Assembly (NCBI RefSeq): GCF_014077005.1
Contig: NZ_JACGVC010000049.1
Coordinates: 434,001 to 498,000 of the forward strand
DNA: 64,000 bases
DNA from: Colwellia sp. MB3u-45
Lineage (GTDB): Bacteria > Pseudomonadota > Gammaproteobacteria > Enterobacterales > Alteromonadaceae
Direction of reading: 5' to 3'
In this document: positions 19,948-31,136 of the stretch, one piece after another
How the letters are laid out: each line of letters begins with the position of its first letter
How positions within the stretch are numbered: the first letter of the stretch is position 1
The notes under the pieces: generated by a model
Database searches by the model: none
The model's input: only the letters and a program-made list of their open reading frames with translations
What the model was told of the DNA's origin: nothing
Program-made: the position numbers and the translations under genes

Positions 19948-22068
19948 TTATTCTGCTGCGTCAGTTGTAGGCGCTACAACAGGTTTTTCCATTGCTTCTT
20001 TCATGCTTAAACGTACGCGACCTTGACGGTCAACTTCTAATACTTTAACCGTTACGTCTTGGCCTTCTGTCAATACGTCGCTAACAGCGTTAACACGTTC
20101 TTCAGAGATTTGAGAAATATGTACTAAACCATCTTTACCTGGCAATACGTTAACAAACGCACCAAAATCAACGATACGTACAACTTTACCTGTGTAAATA
20201 GTACCCACTTCAATTTCAGCAGTTAATGCAGTAATACGTGCAATAGCATCTTTAGCTTGCTCGCCATCAGTCGCCGCAATTCTAACTGTACCATCGTCTT
20301 CAATTTCAATGGTCGTGCCGGTTTCTTCAGTTAACTGACGAATAGTTGCGCCACCTTTACCGATAATGTCACGAATTTTATCTTGAGGAACTTTCATGGT
20401 ATGAATACGTGGAGCAAATTGAGAGATATCATCACGATGTCCGCCAATAGCTTCATCCATAACAGCTAAGATGTGATTACGCGCTGCTTTTGCTTGGTTT
20501 AAAGCAAGTTGCATGATTTCTTGCGTAATACCTTCAATTTTAATGTCCATTTGAAGTGCAGTAATACCACCGGTAGTACCCGCTACTTTAAAGTCCATAT
20601 CGCCTAAGTGATCTTCATCACCTAAAATGTCAGAAAGTACAACAAAGTCATCGCCTTCTTTAACTAGGCCCATAGCAATACCAGCAACTGAAGCTTTGAT
20701 TGGTACACCAGCATCCATAAGTGCTAATGAAGTACCACAAACAGAAGCCATTGAAGATGAACCATTTGACTCAGTAATTTCAGACACTACGCGAACTGAA
20801 TACGGGAATTCTTCAGCAGAAGGCATAACAGCCAACATACCGCGTTTTGCAAGACGACCATGGCCGATTTCACGACGCTTAGGAGAACCAACAAAACCCG
20901 TTTCACCAACACAGTATGGAGGGAAGTTATAATGTAGCATGAAGCTATCAGTTTTCTCACCCATAATAGTGTCAAGACGTTGTGCATCACGTTGTGTACC
21001 TAAAGTAGCAACAACTAAGGCTTGAGTTTCACCACGAGTAAACACAGCAGAGCCATGAGTACGTGGTAATACGCCAGTCATTACGTCTAGTGCGCGGATC
21101 ATTTCAGGATCACGACCATCGATACGAGGCATGCCTTTTGTAATACGACCACGAACGACTGTTTTCTCTAAGTCGTGAAATAAATCTTTGGCTTCTTGCA
21201 CGTCAAGCGCAGGATCAGCCGCTAATAATGTTTCGATAACACCATTGCGAATTTCTTTAATTTTTTCGTAACGAACTGCTTTTTCAGTGATTTGATAAGC
21301 TTCGTTTACTTGGCTTTCAGAAAGCTCTGTAATTTTAGCAATAACATCAGCGTTCTTAACCGGTGCAACCCAATCCCATTTAGGATTGTTAACTTCTGCA
21401 GCCATTTCTTTAATAGCCGTGATAGCTGTTTGCATTTGCTCATGACCAAACATAACAGCGCCAAGCATAACTTCTTCAGAAAGCACGTCAGCTTCTGACT
21501 CAACCATTAATACGGCAGAGTCTGTACCAGAAACAACTAAGTTCAACTGAGAAGCTTCTAATTCAGATTGTAATGGGTTAAGAATGTATTTTCCGTCAGT
21601 ATAACCAACGCGCGCTGCACCAACAGGACCGCTAAAAGGCATACCTGAAATGGCTAATGCAGCAGAAGTACCTAATAAAGCAATAATATCAGGAGAAATT
21701 TCTGGGTTAGCAGAAACTACAGTGATGACGACTTGAACTTCGTTAGTAAACCCTGCAGGGAATAGTGGACGAATTGGACGATCGATTAAACGACAGATTA
21801 ATGTTTCTTCTTCTGAAGGACGGCCTTCACGTTTAAAGAAACCACCTGGGATTTTACCAGCAGCATAAGTACGCTCTTGATAGTTAACCGTTAATGGGAA
21901 AAAGTCTTGTCCTGGTTTTGCTTCTTTTTTACCAACAACAGAGACTAATACTGAGGTATCGTCCATGCTAGCCATAACGGCACAAGTGGCTTGACGAGCG
22001 ATAACGCCCGTTTCTAGAGTTACGGTATGTTGACCGAACTCAAATGTTTTAGTAACTGGATTAAACAT
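19948..22068 (-). CDS. pnp: Polyribonucleotide nucleotidyltransferase (PNPase)
   Basis: This 3'-5' phosphorolytic exoribonuclease is an RNA-degradosome component. The 706 residues are the normal size. Two RNase PH domains (about 10-230 and 310-540) contain [21 protein letters not shown] and the second-core segment GRLAKRG. A KH domain (about 550-615, [15 protein letters not shown]) and an S1 domain (about 620-690, [26 protein letters not shown] in pieces) complete it. Unlike E. coli, it does not follow rpsO directly: an alpha/beta-hydrolase gene lies between them. Confidence 0.98.
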   Translation of the reverse strand: MFNPVTKTFEFGQHTVTLETGVIARQATCAVMASMDDTSVLVSVVGKKEAKPGQDFFPLTVNYQERTYAAGKIPGGFFKREGRPSEEETLICRLIDRPIRPLFPAGFTNEVQVVITVVSANPEISPDIIALLGTSAALAISGMPFSGPVGAARVGYTDGKYILNPLQSELEASQLNLVVSGTDSAVLMVESEADVLSEEVMLGAVMFGHEQMQTAITAIKEMAAEVNNPKWDWVAPVKNADVIAKITELSESQVNEAYQITEKAVRYEKIKEIRNGVIETLLAADPALDVQEAKDLFHDLEKTVVRGRITKGMPRIDGRDPEMIRALDVMTGVLPRTHGSAVFTRGETQALVVATLGTQRDAQRLDTIMGEKTDSFMLHYNFPPYCVGETGFVGSPKRREIGHGRLAKRGMLAVMPSAEEFPYSVRVVSEITESNGSSSMASVCGTSLALMDAGVPIKASVAGIAMGLVKEGDDFVVLSDILGDEDHLGDMDFKVAGTTGGITALQMDIKIEGITQEIMQLALNQAKAARNHILAVMDEAIGGHRDDISQFAPRIHTMKVPQDKIRDIIGKGGATIRQLTEETGTTIEIEDDGTVRIAATDGEQAKDAIARITALTAEIEVGTIYTGKVVRIVDFGAFVNVLPGKDGLVHISQISEERVNAVSDVLTEGQDVTVKVLEVDRQGRVRLSMKEAMEKPVVAPTTDAAE

Positions 22069-22610
22069 TTAGTTAGTTCCTTAGATATTTTTGATTTTAA
22101 TCAATCTGTACAATTATTTATTCACTTAGTTAATCATTAAGTATTAAGGCGTTACCGATAAGTTACGCACTAAGCTGAACAAAAAATTATACAGTTTGAT
22201 TGATTAGTTTTTTACAAATACGAAATTTGCACGCACATTATACTTAACACCTATGTTTTTACTAGCCTGAAAGCATAAATGATGGGTTTAAAAGAGTAAA
22301 ACCTGAAGATTTTCGCCTATATTCGCTATTCTGACAATTTGTATTGCATGTTATATCGGCTCAACTTCAAGATGCAGATTTGGGTAAGTTGAGCAAAAGT
22401 TACTGGCATGGCTTGAAGACAACACTAAGAATGCTAAAAGATAGTAAAAGTTGAGCGCATCAGGATGGCAGAACAGAGCATAGTTGTGCTCGGTAACCTA
22501 ACTGCCTCAAGTGTTATTCTAATAAGCTAGCTATAAGTAAAACTAGTGTCTAAAATCACAATGCAGGCAACAACCCTTTATCAACTTACCAGTAAGAGGC
22601 TAAGTTGGCC
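22069..22610. promoter_or_regulatory. Leader and promoter region upstream of pnp
   Basis: This 542-bp gap must contain the pnp promoter and 5' leader. It holds an inverted repeat, GCTCAACTT (22359-22367) with AAGTTGAGC (22386-22394), and a third copy of AGTTGAGC near 22448. In E. coli the pnp leader hairpin is the site of RNase III and PNPase autoregulation; whether this hairpin plays that role cannot be told from sequence. Confidence 0.4.
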
Positions 22611-23618
22611 TTAGTTAACCTGTAAAAATTTTATCACTGCCGACACTGTTGCTTGGGGATCTTCCTCATGTGGTACATGGCCTAATTTTTCAAAAACAAT
22701 CAATTGACTATTAGCGATTTCTTGCGCAAATTGCACGCCAAGTTTAACCGGTATTAGCTGATCTTTTTTACCCCAGAGTATAAGTGTAGGCTGTTTTATT
22801 GTTTGAATTTTTTTTGCTAGCGGCCCGGGTAATGTTTGCTCAAAACGTGCTTTTAAAGCACTACGGTTACCCTCACGAAGAGATAGTTGATAGTATCGCT
22901 CAACTAATTTATCGCTGACCAAATCAGGATTTCCATAAACATTTTTAACACTGCGTGCTACCAAGCATTTTGGTAAAACATTATTTAATAAGAGACTTGT
23001 GACCGGATTTTTTGACAATTTAAAAGCAAGTGGCATGGATGTAGACTCATAAGGATACCCACTGGCATCAACTAGAATCAATTTTGAGACTCTATCGGGG
23101 TGTAATACAGCGGTTGCCCAAGCAATATAACCGCCTAAAGAGTTACCAGCTAAGACACTCTTATTGATTTGCAATTTATCTAACACGGCAATAACTACTT
23201 CAGCGTAATGTTCAATTTTATAGTTGTTTTGTGGATCGGGGCCCGTCAAACCAAAAGCGGGTAAGTCAAAACGAATAACTCTACGTTGCTCTTTTAAGAC
23301 CTCAACCCAACCGTCCCACGTATGCAATGACGCACTCGTGCCGTGGATTAACACAATAGGCTCTTGATCAGATGTTGGCCCTTCATCTCTGAGATGAATA
23401 TTCATACCGGCAATATTTAAAAATTGTGAGGGTTCAGGTGCCCAACGTTGACTAAGTTCTGCAACAGATCTGTCAGGCGCTTTATTTACATAGAGATAAA
23501 TGGCAAGGGAAACTATTGCTATTAGCAATAGGTAGAAACTGCTCTTTAAAATTATCAACGTTTTTGACGCCTTATTTTTATTTTTATTTTTATTTTTATT
23601 TTTTACCATATTAATCAT
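22611..23618 (-). CDS. Membrane-anchored alpha/beta-hydrolase
   Basis: An alpha/beta-fold hydrolase of 335 residues. The N-terminus is a Lys-Asn repeat (6-16), followed by one membrane segment (about 25-43), so the catalytic domain is probably periplasmic. The oxyanion motif is LIHGTSAS. The triad is Ser160 (GNSLGG), Asp286 (GKKDQ) and His314 (LGHVPHEED). The substrate cannot be inferred; an esterase or lipase is likely. It lies between rpsO and pnp on the same strand. A second start at 23609 (MVKNKN) is possible; neither start has a clear ribosome-binding site. Confidence 0.85.
   Translation of the reverse strand: MINMVKNKNKNKNKNKASKTLIILKSSFYLLLIAIVSLAIYLYVNKAPDRSVAELSQRWAPEPSQFLNIAGMNIHLRDEGPTSDQEPIVLIHGTSASLHTWDGWVEVLKEQRRVIRFDLPAFGLTGPDPQNNYKIEHYAEVVIAVLDKLQINKSVLAGNSLGGYIAWATAVLHPDRVSKLILVDASGYPYESTSMPLAFKLSKNPVTSLLLNNVLPKCLVARSVKNVYGNPDLVSDKLVERYYQLSLREGNRSALKARFEQTLPGPLAKKIQTIKQPTLILWGKKDQLIPVKLGVQFAQEIANSQLIVFEKLGHVPHEEDPQATVSAVIKFLQVN
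23574..23603 (-). repeat. Five tandem hexanucleotide units encoding Lys-Asn
   Basis: AAAAAT (minus strand) is repeated five times just after the hydrolase start codons. The 6-bp unit keeps the frame, so slippage would lengthen or shorten the basic N-terminus before the membrane segment. Slippage could also affect translation initiation. Confidence 0.85.
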
Positions 23619-24068
23619 TGCAGCTATCTATATCAAATTAACTAATACTGACTTTATTAATTTCGTTGTTACTCAAAAAAATCATTACTATGGGTATGAC
23701 TAAAATGTATGTTCACTTATATCTAACTTCTGACTTTAACAGCTAATTTCTGATTTTAACGCTAAGAATACCTGATAATTTTCAGTTTATTAGAGCAACG
23801 TCATAGACGACATAGGCATTATATTTTTGCATAAACCTTAGCGGTCATAACGATAAAGTACGAGCAATCTCACTTATCTATCAGGCTTAAATTTAGGTTT
23901 TATGCCCAATAATAGTTAAGTAGCTACATTATGATGCTGATCTCTATAAAAACAACGTAGAACACAGTTTCATATCTCTCAAACTGAGGTGGGTAAATTC
24001 AAGGGATAAAAAAAGGAGCCATTAGGCTCCTTTTTATGATTTTTGCTTATTTTATAATAAAGCTCGTC
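23619..24068. other. Gap between rpsO and the hydrolase gene
   Basis: This 450-bp stretch has the rpsO terminator at 24010-24035 and no gene. The hydrolase therefore probably has its own promoter somewhere in it; no confident -35/-10 pair was found. Confidence 0.45.
24010..24035 (-). terminator. Rho-independent terminator of rpsO
   Basis: An 11-bp stem (AAAAAGGAGCC / GGCTCCTTTTT) with an ATTA loop lies 33 bp after the rpsO stop on the minus strand, and its A run gives a T tract in the minus-strand transcript. Confidence 0.88.
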
Positions 24069-24338
24069 TTAACGACGTATACCTAATTTACCGATTAAGA
24101 CAGTATAACGTTCAACGTTTTTGCCTTTTAAGTAATCAAGTAATTTACGACGTTGGCTTACCATGCGTAATAAACCACGACGTGAATGGTGATCATGGAT
24201 GTGCTCTTTGAAGTGACCTTGTAAGTGGTTGATTTGTATAGCTAACAAAGCAACTTGTACTTCTGGAGAACCAGTATCACCTTCAGATTGTCCGTATTCT
24301 GCAACGATAGCAGCTTTTTCAGCAGCATTTAAAGACAT
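24069..24338 (-). CDS. rpsO: 30S ribosomal protein S15
   Basis: The primary 16S-rRNA-binding protein of the small-subunit platform, 89 residues as in E. coli. Typical segments are [37 protein letters not shown] and the basic C-terminus. It lies downstream of truB, conserved across gammaproteobacteria. Confidence 0.98.
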   Translation of the reverse strand: MSLNAAEKAAIVAEYGQSEGDTGSPEVQVALLAIQINHLQGHFKEHIHDHHSRRGLLRMVSQRRKLLDYLKGKNVERYTVLIGKLGIRR

Positions 24339-24463
24339 AATATTTACCTTAATTTTTAGTGTTTAAAATCGCGTCGAGCCGAACACTAAGTCAGCAAGAC
24401 GTTCTAAGAGCGCACAGTCTATCAATAACGGCTGTAATTGCAACCTAAACCTAAGGTATAAAG

Positions 24464-25408
24464 TTATCCAACAACAGTGATACGTTTAGGATTAACTAAA
24501 CCATCATCATCAATTTCCCCAACGCCAATAAACTCACCCGTATCAACATCATCGCCAATGAATACTTGTACTAGACCATTTGCCGGCGCATTTGAGCACT
24601 GTACAGGGTTACCGTGGCGTAAAAAGTTTGCTGACATATCATCAACAAAAACCGCAGGAATACCATCACAAGCGGTTGTCATCGGTAATAATAAGTCATC
24701 TAAATACACCGATGGCGGAACATCTTCAGCGACGGCTTGTGCTAACAGGGTTTCTAATGTTTTGATTGTCACCATTTTTTCTGTCGGGTAATTACCCACA
24801 GCACTGCGACGTAAATGAGCAACATGAGCACCACAGCCCAAAAGCTCGCCTAAATCGTCAATAATGGTGCGAATGTAAGTACCTTTAGAAACATGAATAT
24901 CTAAATCAACTTCATCACCTTCAAAACGTAATAAATCCAAGCGAAATACCGTAATGTCACGTGACTCTCTAGGTACTTCAATACCTTCACGAGCATATTT
25001 ATATAAAGGTTGCCCTTGATACTTTAACGCTGAATACATTGATGGGATCTGTTGAGTTGTACCGCGAAATGAGTCTAATGCTATGGCTAATTGCTCAGCA
25101 CTGACATCAACAGACTTTTCACTAACAACCTCACCATCCGCATCGCTAGTGGTAGTACGCACACCTAATTTAGCAGTAACTTGGTAAGTTTTATCGGTAT
25201 CAAGTAAGAACTGAGAGAACTTAGTTCCTTCACCCAAACATATCGGTAACATACCAGTGGCTAATGGATCTAAAGCGCCGGTATGACCTGCTTTTTGCGC
25301 GAAATAAATGTGTTTAACTCGCTGTAGCGCATTATTAGACGACATATCATAGGGTTTATCAAGTAATAAAACGCCGTTAATAGCACGGCCTTTTCTTTTC
25401 TTCGCCAT
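24464..25408 (-). CDS. truB: tRNA pseudouridine-55 synthase
   Basis: It makes pseudouridine 55 in the T-loop of tRNAs. The 314 residues match E. coli TruB. N-terminal [14 protein letters not shown] is followed by the catalytic aspartate, Asp47, in [12 protein letters not shown]. The later [21 protein letters not shown] (in pieces) is the RNA-binding region. The C-terminal PUA-like domain starts near 250. It starts 2 bp after the rbfA stop, so the two are coupled. Confidence 0.97.
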   Translation of the reverse strand: MAKKRKGRAINGVLLLDKPYDMSSNNALQRVKHIYFAQKAGHTGALDPLATGMLPICLGEGTKFSQFLLDTDKTYQVTAKLGVRTTTSDADGEVVSEKSVDVSAEQLAIALDSFRGTTQQIPSMYSALKYQGQPLYKYAREGIEVPRESRDITVFRLDLLRFEGDEVDLDIHVSKGTYIRTIIDDLGELLGCGAHVAHLRRSAVGNYPTEKMVTIKTLETLLAQAVAEDVPPSVYLDDLLLPMTTACDGIPAVFVDDMSANFLRHGNPVQCSNAPANGLVQVFIGDDVDTGEFIGVGEIDDDGLVNPKRITVVG

Positions 25409-25410
25409 GT

Positions 25411-25818
25411 TTATTCGCTCTCTGCGGCCGGGGCTTCGTCTATTTCACCTTCGTGATTCTTCACGTCTTCAGCAACCGCTTTATCAACTAGGTTACCCAT
25501 GCGAACACCTTCAACCATAGAGCTATCATAAATAAATCGTAGCTCTGGCATAATGCGGGCATTAATACGCTTAGCTAACAAAGTGCGAATGTAACTTGCC
25601 GCTTCATTTAATACCTCGATTGACACATCAACATTTTGACCTTCCAAAGTGAAGAAGGTAACAAATATTTTTGCATAAGCTAAATCACGGGTAATTTCTA
25701 CCGCATTTACCGTCACCATACCTAAACGTGGATCTTTTACTTCGCGCTGAATAATCATCGCGATTTCTTTTTGAATTTCTTGTGCAACTCGATCAGTACG
25801 AGCAAATTCTCTGGCCAT
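25411..25818 (-). CDS. rbfA: Ribosome-binding factor A
   Basis: A cold-shock-related 30S maturation factor of 135 residues with a KH-like fold. N-terminal [16 protein letters not shown] and the segment [18 protein letters not shown] (in pieces) are characteristic. The acidic C-terminal tail is usual. It lies between infB and truB. Confidence 0.96.
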   Translation of the reverse strand: MAREFARTDRVAQEIQKEIAMIIQREVKDPRLGMVTVNAVEITRDLAYAKIFVTFFTLEGQNVDVSIEVLNEAASYIRTLLAKRINARIMPELRFIYDSSMVEGVRMGNLVDKAVAEDVKNHEGEIDEAPAAESE

Positions 25819-25952
25819 AAATAATTCCTACAACGTAATGAGTTAATATTGATAACAGTATACCTGCATCAATATTAAGTATTACGTATATTTTGCAAAT
25901 GAAAATGGAGGCTAAGCCCCCATTTTAACTAAACCATGAAAACTAAACGCGA

Positions 25953-28640
25953 TTAAAGTGTGCGTTTAATCTCAATCGTTTCAAATACTTCGATTTGGTC
26001 ACCAACACGAACATCATTATAGTTCTTAACACCGATACCACATTCAGTAGCGTTACGAACTTCTGCTACATCATCTTTAAAGCGACGTAAAGATTCTAAC
26101 TCACCTTCGTAAATAACTATGTTTTCACGCAATACACGAATCGGTGCTGAACGTTTGATAATACCTTCAGTAACCATACAACCAGCAATTGCGCCAATTT
26201 TTGGTGACTTAAATACATCACGTACTTGTGCTAAACCAATGATCTCTTGCTTAAACTCAGGAGCAAGCATACCGCTCATTGCTGCTTTAACTTCGTCGAT
26301 TAAGGCGTAAATAACGCTGTAGTAACGTAAGTCAATTTTCTCAATTTCAATGACTTTACGCGCTGCTGCATCGGCACGAACATTAAAACCAATCACAATA
26401 GCGTTAGAAGCCGAAGCTAAGGTTGCGTCTGTTTCAGTAATAGCACCAACGCCACTACCAATAATGCGTACTTTAACTTCATCAGTAGAAAGCTTAGTCA
26501 ATGAATCTGAAATGGCTTCAAGTGAACCTTGAACATCAGATTTAAGTACTACATTAACTTCAGAAACTTCACCAGTAGCCATGCTCGCAAACATATTTTC
26601 AAGTTTAGCTTTCTGTTGACGAGCAAGTTTCACATCGCGGAACTTGCCTTGACGGAATAAAGCAACTTCACGCGCTTTCTTCTCATCTTTAACAACAGTT
26701 GCTTCATCACCTGAGATTGGAACACCACTTAAGCCAATAATTTCTACTGGAATAGATGGACCGGCAGATTGAATAGCATTGCCGTTTTCATCACGCATAG
26801 CACGAACACGACCGTATTCTAAACCACAAAGTACGATATCACCTTGGTTCAATGTACCTTCTTGAACAAGTACTGTAGCCACTGGGCCACGGCCTTTATC
26901 AAGTTTAGACTCAACAACAACACCATTAGCCATTTTATCAACAACAGCCGTAAGTTCTAGAACTTCTGACTGTACTAATATAGCGTCAAGTAATTCGTCA
27001 ATACCTAAACCAGTTTTAGCTGATACATGACAGAACTGAACGTCACCGCCCCACTCTTCAGAAAGTACGCCGTGTTGTGATAATTCACTCTTAACACGGT
27101 CAGTATCTACACCTTCTTTATCCATTTTGTTGACAGCGATGATAATTGGCGCGTCAGATGCTTTAGCATGCTGGATAGCTTCAATTGTTTGTGGCATTAC
27201 ACCATCATCTGCGGCAACAACAATAATAATAATATCTGTTGCTTTAGCACCACGTGAACGCATGGCTGTAAAGGCCGCGTGACCAGGAGTATCAAGGAAT
27301 GTGATCATTCCGTGCCCTGTTTCTACATGGTAAGCACCGATATGCTGGGTAATACCACCCGCTTCGCCATCAGCTACTTTAGCTTTACGAATGTAATCAA
27401 GTAATGACGTTTTACCATGGTCAACATGACCCATAATAGTCACAACAGGTGCACGTGTAATAGCTTCACCGGTATGATCACGATCTGAAAGTACCGCTTC
27501 TTCTAAGGCATTTTCTTTCACTAACACAACTTCACGACCCATTTCTTCAGCAACTAATGCTGCAGTTTCTTGGTCAATCACTTGGTTAATGGTTGCCATA
27601 GCACCCATTTTAAACATGGCTTTAACGACTTCAGCGCCTTTAACAGACATTTTATTCGCTAACTCTGCTACCGAAATTGTTTCGCCGATACGAACTTCGT
27701 TCAGCTTAATTTCAACTGGCTTAGTGAAACCATGCTTTAAGCTTTGAGGTGAAGATAAGCCTAACTTGCCTTTGCCTCTGGCATTACGACCACGGTTATT
27801 TCTGTCTTGGCCAGCAGGTTTTTTCTTCTTGCGGCGACGACCACTTTCATCTGCCGAGTCACTTTTGTCTTCAGCTTCTTGCGCGTATTTAGAAGAGGTT
27901 AAATGCACTACTTCTTTTTCTTTCGCTTTACGCTCTGCTTCTTGCTCTTTCCAACGTGATTCGTTTTCTTCAGCAAGTTTACGTGCTACTTCTGCAGACA
28001 AGCGGGCTTCTTCTTCAACTTTAGCGGCTAATTCAGCATCTTGCTGTAAGCGTAATTTTTTCGCTTCTTCAGTTTCAGCTACCACTGGTGCTGGTTTAGC
28101 AGCCGACTCTTCAATATTCTTTGCTTTCACTACAGCAGCTTGCTTAGCTTTAGCGTCTGCTTCAACTTTTGCTTCGGCTTTAGCTTCTGCCTGCACTTCT
28201 GCTTTTACTGCAGCTACTGCAAGCGCGTTTACTACTTCTTTAGCATCAGCTTCTGCTTTAGCTTTCAAGTCGACTTCTGCTTGAATGCGTGCTTCTTCAG
28301 CCGCTTTCGAATCAACTTCAGCTTGTTGTTGCTCTTCTAAATCGCTACGTTTTACGTAGGTACGTTTTTTACGTACTTCTACTTGAACCGACTTAGCTTT
28401 GCTGCCGTGACCTAACACCAAAGTAGACTTTTGCTTACGGCTAAGGGTCATTTTGCTTGGGTTAGCGGTTGAGTCATCACCATGTTGCTTTTTCAAGTGG
28501 TCAAGTAATGCTTCTTTTTCTTCTTGCGAAACAGAATCAGTTGCCGATTTATTCACGCCAGAGTCAGCCAATTGGCTAACTAAACGCTCCACCGGTGTAC
28601 CGATCTCTGTGGCAAGTTGTTCTACTGTTACGTTTGCCAT
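25953..28640 (-). CDS. infB: Translation initiation factor IF-2
   Basis: A GTPase that brings initiator tRNA to the 30S subunit. The 895 residues are like E. coli IF2-1 (890). The order is an IF2-N domain (1-50), a long Ala/Lys/Glu-rich coiled linker (about 90-270), a second IF2-N domain (about 310-370), and then the G domain with GHVDHGKT (404-411), DTPGHAAF and NKMD. Domains II, III and the tRNA-binding C-terminus follow. The linker is highly repetitive and of low complexity, as is normal for this region. Confidence 0.98.
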   Translation of the reverse strand: MANVTVEQLATEIGTPVERLVSQLADSGVNKSATDSVSQEEKEALLDHLKKQHGDDSTANPSKMTLSRKQKSTLVLGHGSKAKSVQVEVRKKRTYVKRSDLEEQQQAEVDSKAAEEARIQAEVDLKAKAEADAKEVVNALAVAAVKAEVQAEAKAEAKVEADAKAKQAAVVKAKNIEESAAKPAPVVAETEEAKKLRLQQDAELAAKVEEEARLSAEVARKLAEENESRWKEQEAERKAKEKEVVHLTSSKYAQEAEDKSDSADESGRRRKKKKPAGQDRNNRGRNARGKGKLGLSSPQSLKHGFTKPVEIKLNEVRIGETISVAELANKMSVKGAEVVKAMFKMGAMATINQVIDQETAALVAEEMGREVVLVKENALEEAVLSDRDHTGEAITRAPVVTIMGHVDHGKTSLLDYIRKAKVADGEAGGITQHIGAYHVETGHGMITFLDTPGHAAFTAMRSRGAKATDIIIIVVAADDGVMPQTIEAIQHAKASDAPIIIAVNKMDKEGVDTDRVKSELSQHGVLSEEWGGDVQFCHVSAKTGLGIDELLDAILVQSEVLELTAVVDKMANGVVVESKLDKGRGPVATVLVQEGTLNQGDIVLCGLEYGRVRAMRDENGNAIQSAGPSIPVEIIGLSGVPISGDEATVVKDEKKAREVALFRQGKFRDVKLARQQKAKLENMFASMATGEVSEVNVVLKSDVQGSLEAISDSLTKLSTDEVKVRIIGSGVGAITETDATLASASNAIVIGFNVRADAAARKVIEIEKIDLRYYSVIYALIDEVKAAMSGMLAPEFKQEIIGLAQVRDVFKSPKIGAIAGCMVTEGIIKRSAPIRVLRENIVIYEGELESLRRFKDDVAEVRNATECGIGVKNYNDVRVGDQIEVFETIEIKRTL

Positions 28641-28661
28641 CTATATAATTCTCCCGGTGAG

Positions 28662-30158
28662 TTATTCTTCGTTAAACCAACAAATATTACGTGCAGCCAT
28701 AATTAGCTCGCCCGCTTTGGTTTCATCTAATTCTTCAATGTCTGATATTTCATCAACACCTTGTTCAGCAAGATGTTCTAATGTTGTAATACCACGACTC
28801 GCTAATACAAACGCTAAATGACGTTCTAAACCGGCAAGATTTAATAAATCTTCTGCTGGCTCTGAACCTTCAAGTGTTTCTTCACTGGCTAATGCTTGCG
28901 TAGTAATTGCTGCTTTTGCACGTTCGCGCAATTCTTCAACCATGTCTTCATCCATGCCGTCAATATCAAGCATTTCAGCAACAGGTACGTAAGCAATTTC
29001 TTCTAACGATGTGAAGCCTTCTTCTACTAACATCAAGGCAAAGTCTTCATCAAGGTCTAGCTTGTCAATAAATAGCGTTAATACTTTATCGTTTTCAGCT
29101 TGGTGCTTTTCGTTCATGTCTGCAACGGTCATGACGTTTAGTTCCCAGCCTGTTAATTGGCTAGCTAAACGTATATTTTGACCACTTCGACCAATCGCCA
29201 TGGCTAAGTTGCCTTCTTCAACAGCGATATCCATGGTATTTTTGTCTTCGTCAACAATGATAGAGGCAACTTCTGCCGGTGCCATTGCATTGATAACATA
29301 TTGTGCCGGGTTGTCATCATATAAAACGATATCAACACGTTCACCGCCTAACTCACTTGAAACGGCTTGTACGCGTGATCCACGCATACCAACACAAGCA
29401 CCCACTGGATCGATGCGTTTGTCGTTACTTTTTACAGAAATTTTTGCACGAGAACCTGGGTCGCGAGCTGCGCCTTTGATCTCAAGCATTTCTTCGCCAA
29501 TTTCTGGTACTTCAACACGGAAAAGTTCAATTAACATTTCTGGTTTTGTACGGCTCACAAATAACTGCGCACCACGTGCTTCTGGTTTAATTTCATAAAG
29601 TAAACCACGAACACGATCGCCTGGACGGAAACTTTCACGCGGTAACATGTCATCGCGGTAAATAATCGCTTCTGCATTATTTCCTAAGTCTAAAATAACA
29701 CTGTCACGGCTGGCTTTTTTCACCACACCTGTGATAATTTCGCCAATTTGCTCTTGGTAAGCATCAACAATAAGACCACGTTCTGCTTCACGTATTTTTT
29801 GTACAATAACTTGTTTTGCCGTTTGCGTTGTTACACGGTCAAACTTAACAGATTCGATTTGATCTTCAACATAATCACCAACGTTTAATTCTGGTTCATC
29901 ATATTGTGCTGCTGCCAAACTAATTTCAGCATACGGGTTTTCCATTGGTGTATCGCTTTCTTCAACGATTAACCAACGACGAAAAGTATCAAATTCACCC
30001 GTTGTACGGTCTATACTGACACGAACTAAAATGTCGCCTTCGTATTTCTTTTTTGTCGCTGTTTCTAAAGCGGTTTCCATCGCTTCAAAAATGCTTTCTC
30101 GTGGTAATGCCTTTTCATTAGAAACAGCATCTACAACCAGTAATATTTCTTTACTCAT
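28662..30158 (-). CDS. nusA: Transcription termination/antitermination factor NusA
   Basis: This RNA-polymerase-binding factor controls pausing, termination and antitermination. The 498 residues carry an N-terminal RNAP-binding domain (1-125), an S1 domain (about 135-200), two KH domains (about 230-345; [17 protein letters not shown] and [16 protein letters not shown]) and two acidic C-terminal repeats (about 365-495). NusA is known to act on its own operon leader in E. coli, relevant to the terminator-bearing leader upstream of rimP here. Confidence 0.98.
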   Translation of the reverse strand: MSKEILLVVDAVSNEKALPRESIFEAMETALETATKKKYEGDILVRVSIDRTTGEFDTFRRWLIVEESDTPMENPYAEISLAAAQYDEPELNVGDYVEDQIESVKFDRVTTQTAKQVIVQKIREAERGLIVDAYQEQIGEIITGVVKKASRDSVILDLGNNAEAIIYRDDMLPRESFRPGDRVRGLLYEIKPEARGAQLFVSRTKPEMLIELFRVEVPEIGEEMLEIKGAARDPGSRAKISVKSNDKRIDPVGACVGMRGSRVQAVSSELGGERVDIVLYDDNPAQYVINAMAPAEVASIIVDEDKNTMDIAVEEGNLAMAIGRSGQNIRLASQLTGWELNVMTVADMNEKHQAENDKVLTLFIDKLDLDEDFALMLVEEGFTSLEEIAYVPVAEMLDIDGMDEDMVEELRERAKAAITTQALASEETLEGSEPAEDLLNLAGLERHLAFVLASRGITTLEHLAEQGVDEISDIEELDETKAGELIMAARNICWFNEE

Positions 30159-30187
30159 GCTAGTTAGCCTTTCTCAGTATTTTAAAT

Positions 30188-30649
30188 TTATTTACGATGG
30201 TTATAAACAAGGTGAGCCTTATCTATGTTACTGATAACAAGTTCATATTCTTCGTTATCAACCATGACAATTAAACTGTCGTTTTCAACAGTAACTAATT
30301 TACCTTTGAATTTCCGACGGCCGTTCAATGGCATTGAAATTTTTACTTCTACCGTTTCATCAACAACCGCTTCGAAGTGCGCTTTATCAAAAAGCGGGCG
30401 ATCAAGCCCGGGTGATGAAACTTCTAAGCTATATTCACTACTGATTGGGTCTTCTACGTCTAGCATAGCCCCTACTTGACGACTGACTTCAGCACAGTCA
30501 TCAACATCGATACCATTTTCATGGTCGATAAATATTCGTAAAACCGAGTGGTTACCCGCGCTATGAAATTCAACGCCTAATAACTCCTTACCCGTTTCTT
30601 CAACGGCAGGACGTAACATTGCGGTGAGTTTGTGTTCAAATTTAGCCAA
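30188..30649 (-). CDS. rimP: Ribosome maturation factor RimP
   Basis: A 30S assembly factor of 153 residues. Its N-terminal domain (LRIFIDHENGIDVDDCAEVSRQ in pieces) and SPGLDRPL motif are typical of the DUF150 family. It is the first gene of the rimP-nusA-infB-rbfA-truB-rpsO operon and follows a 245-nt leader. Confidence 0.96.
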   Translation of the reverse strand: MAKFEHKLTAMLRPAVEETGKELLGVEFHSAGNHSVLRIFIDHENGIDVDDCAEVSRQVGAMLDVEDPISSEYSLEVSSPGLDRPLFDKAHFEAVVDETVEVKISMPLNGRRKFKGKLVTVENDSLIVMVDNEEYELVISNIDKAHLVYNHRK

Positions 30650-30681
30650 TCATTTTCTCCAATTTGGAAGAGTCCAGAAAC

Positions 30682-30701
30682 AAAAAAAGGGCATAAAGCC
30701 C
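30682..30701 (-). terminator. Weak second hairpin with T7 tract in the rimP leader
   Basis: GGGC / GCCC with a 5-nt loop is followed on the minus strand by seven T. The stem is only 4 bp, so termination would be weak. It lies between the main leader terminator and rimP. Confidence 0.4.
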
Positions 30702-30746
30702 AGCGATATACCTTGCTGCTATTGCACCTTTTCACAAAGTTAAGAT

Positions 30747-30895
30747 ACAAAAAAGCCCCATTACGCGGGGCTTATTCACTGAACCCACGATGTAAACCAA
30801 GCAATAACTCTCTTGGTTCTGTATAACAATATCTTAGAAGTTTTACCTAATTGCGATAAAAATCTATTCAGTGAAATATTGCTACATTCAAGCTG
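30747..30895 (-). ncRNA. Structured rimP-operon leader with terminator (attenuator-like)
   Basis: Downstream of the minus-strand promoter, the RNA can form a long-range 9-bp helix: TTCAGTGAA (30867-30875, plus strand) with TTCACTGAA (30775-30783). It encloses a 7-bp hairpin, AACCAAG/CTTGGTT (30795-30801, 30812-30818). A rho-independent terminator follows at once: 7-bp GC-rich stem AAGCCCC/GGGGCTT (30753-30759, 30767-30773) and six T. No ORF or tRNA is present. The position and form agree with the rimP-leader attenuator family that I recall being described in gammaproteobacteria; a separate small RNA is the alternative. Confidence 0.65.
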
Positions 30896-30900
30896 CGCGT

Positions 30901-30929
30901 ATTATATAGAATAGCTATTTTGATAGCAA
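30901..30929 (-). promoter_or_regulatory. Sigma-70 promoter of the rimP-nusA-infB operon
   Basis: On the minus strand TTGCTA (30929-30924), a 17-bp spacer and TATAAT (30906-30901) form a near-consensus promoter. Transcription would start near 30894, just before the structured leader. Confidence 0.65.
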
Positions 30930-31136
30930 GTTAATTTTCTTAAACACGATAAGGCTAAAGTAGTAAGCTAAGCGCGCCCTAGCGAAAAAAATTACTACAA
31001 ACTTCACCGAGATGAGTATAATAATTATTGCGGCATAATCAGATAGTTAGTAAATTACTCTAATTCATGTTAAAAATCATTCGCAACACTTAACTTGTGA
31101 TCATTACAGCGGCACATACCGGCATTCTGGAATTAT

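Noticed and set aside
27766-28284. Plus-strand 172-codon Ser/Ala/Phe-rich frame
   Set aside because: It is the antisense of the Ala/Glu/Lys linker of infB, which leaves the opposite strand free of stops.
30774-30900. Possible tRNA upstream of rimP, as metY in E. coli
   Set aside because: No cloverleaf, T-loop GTTCRA motif or CCA end was found; the pairing instead gives a long-range helix and terminator.
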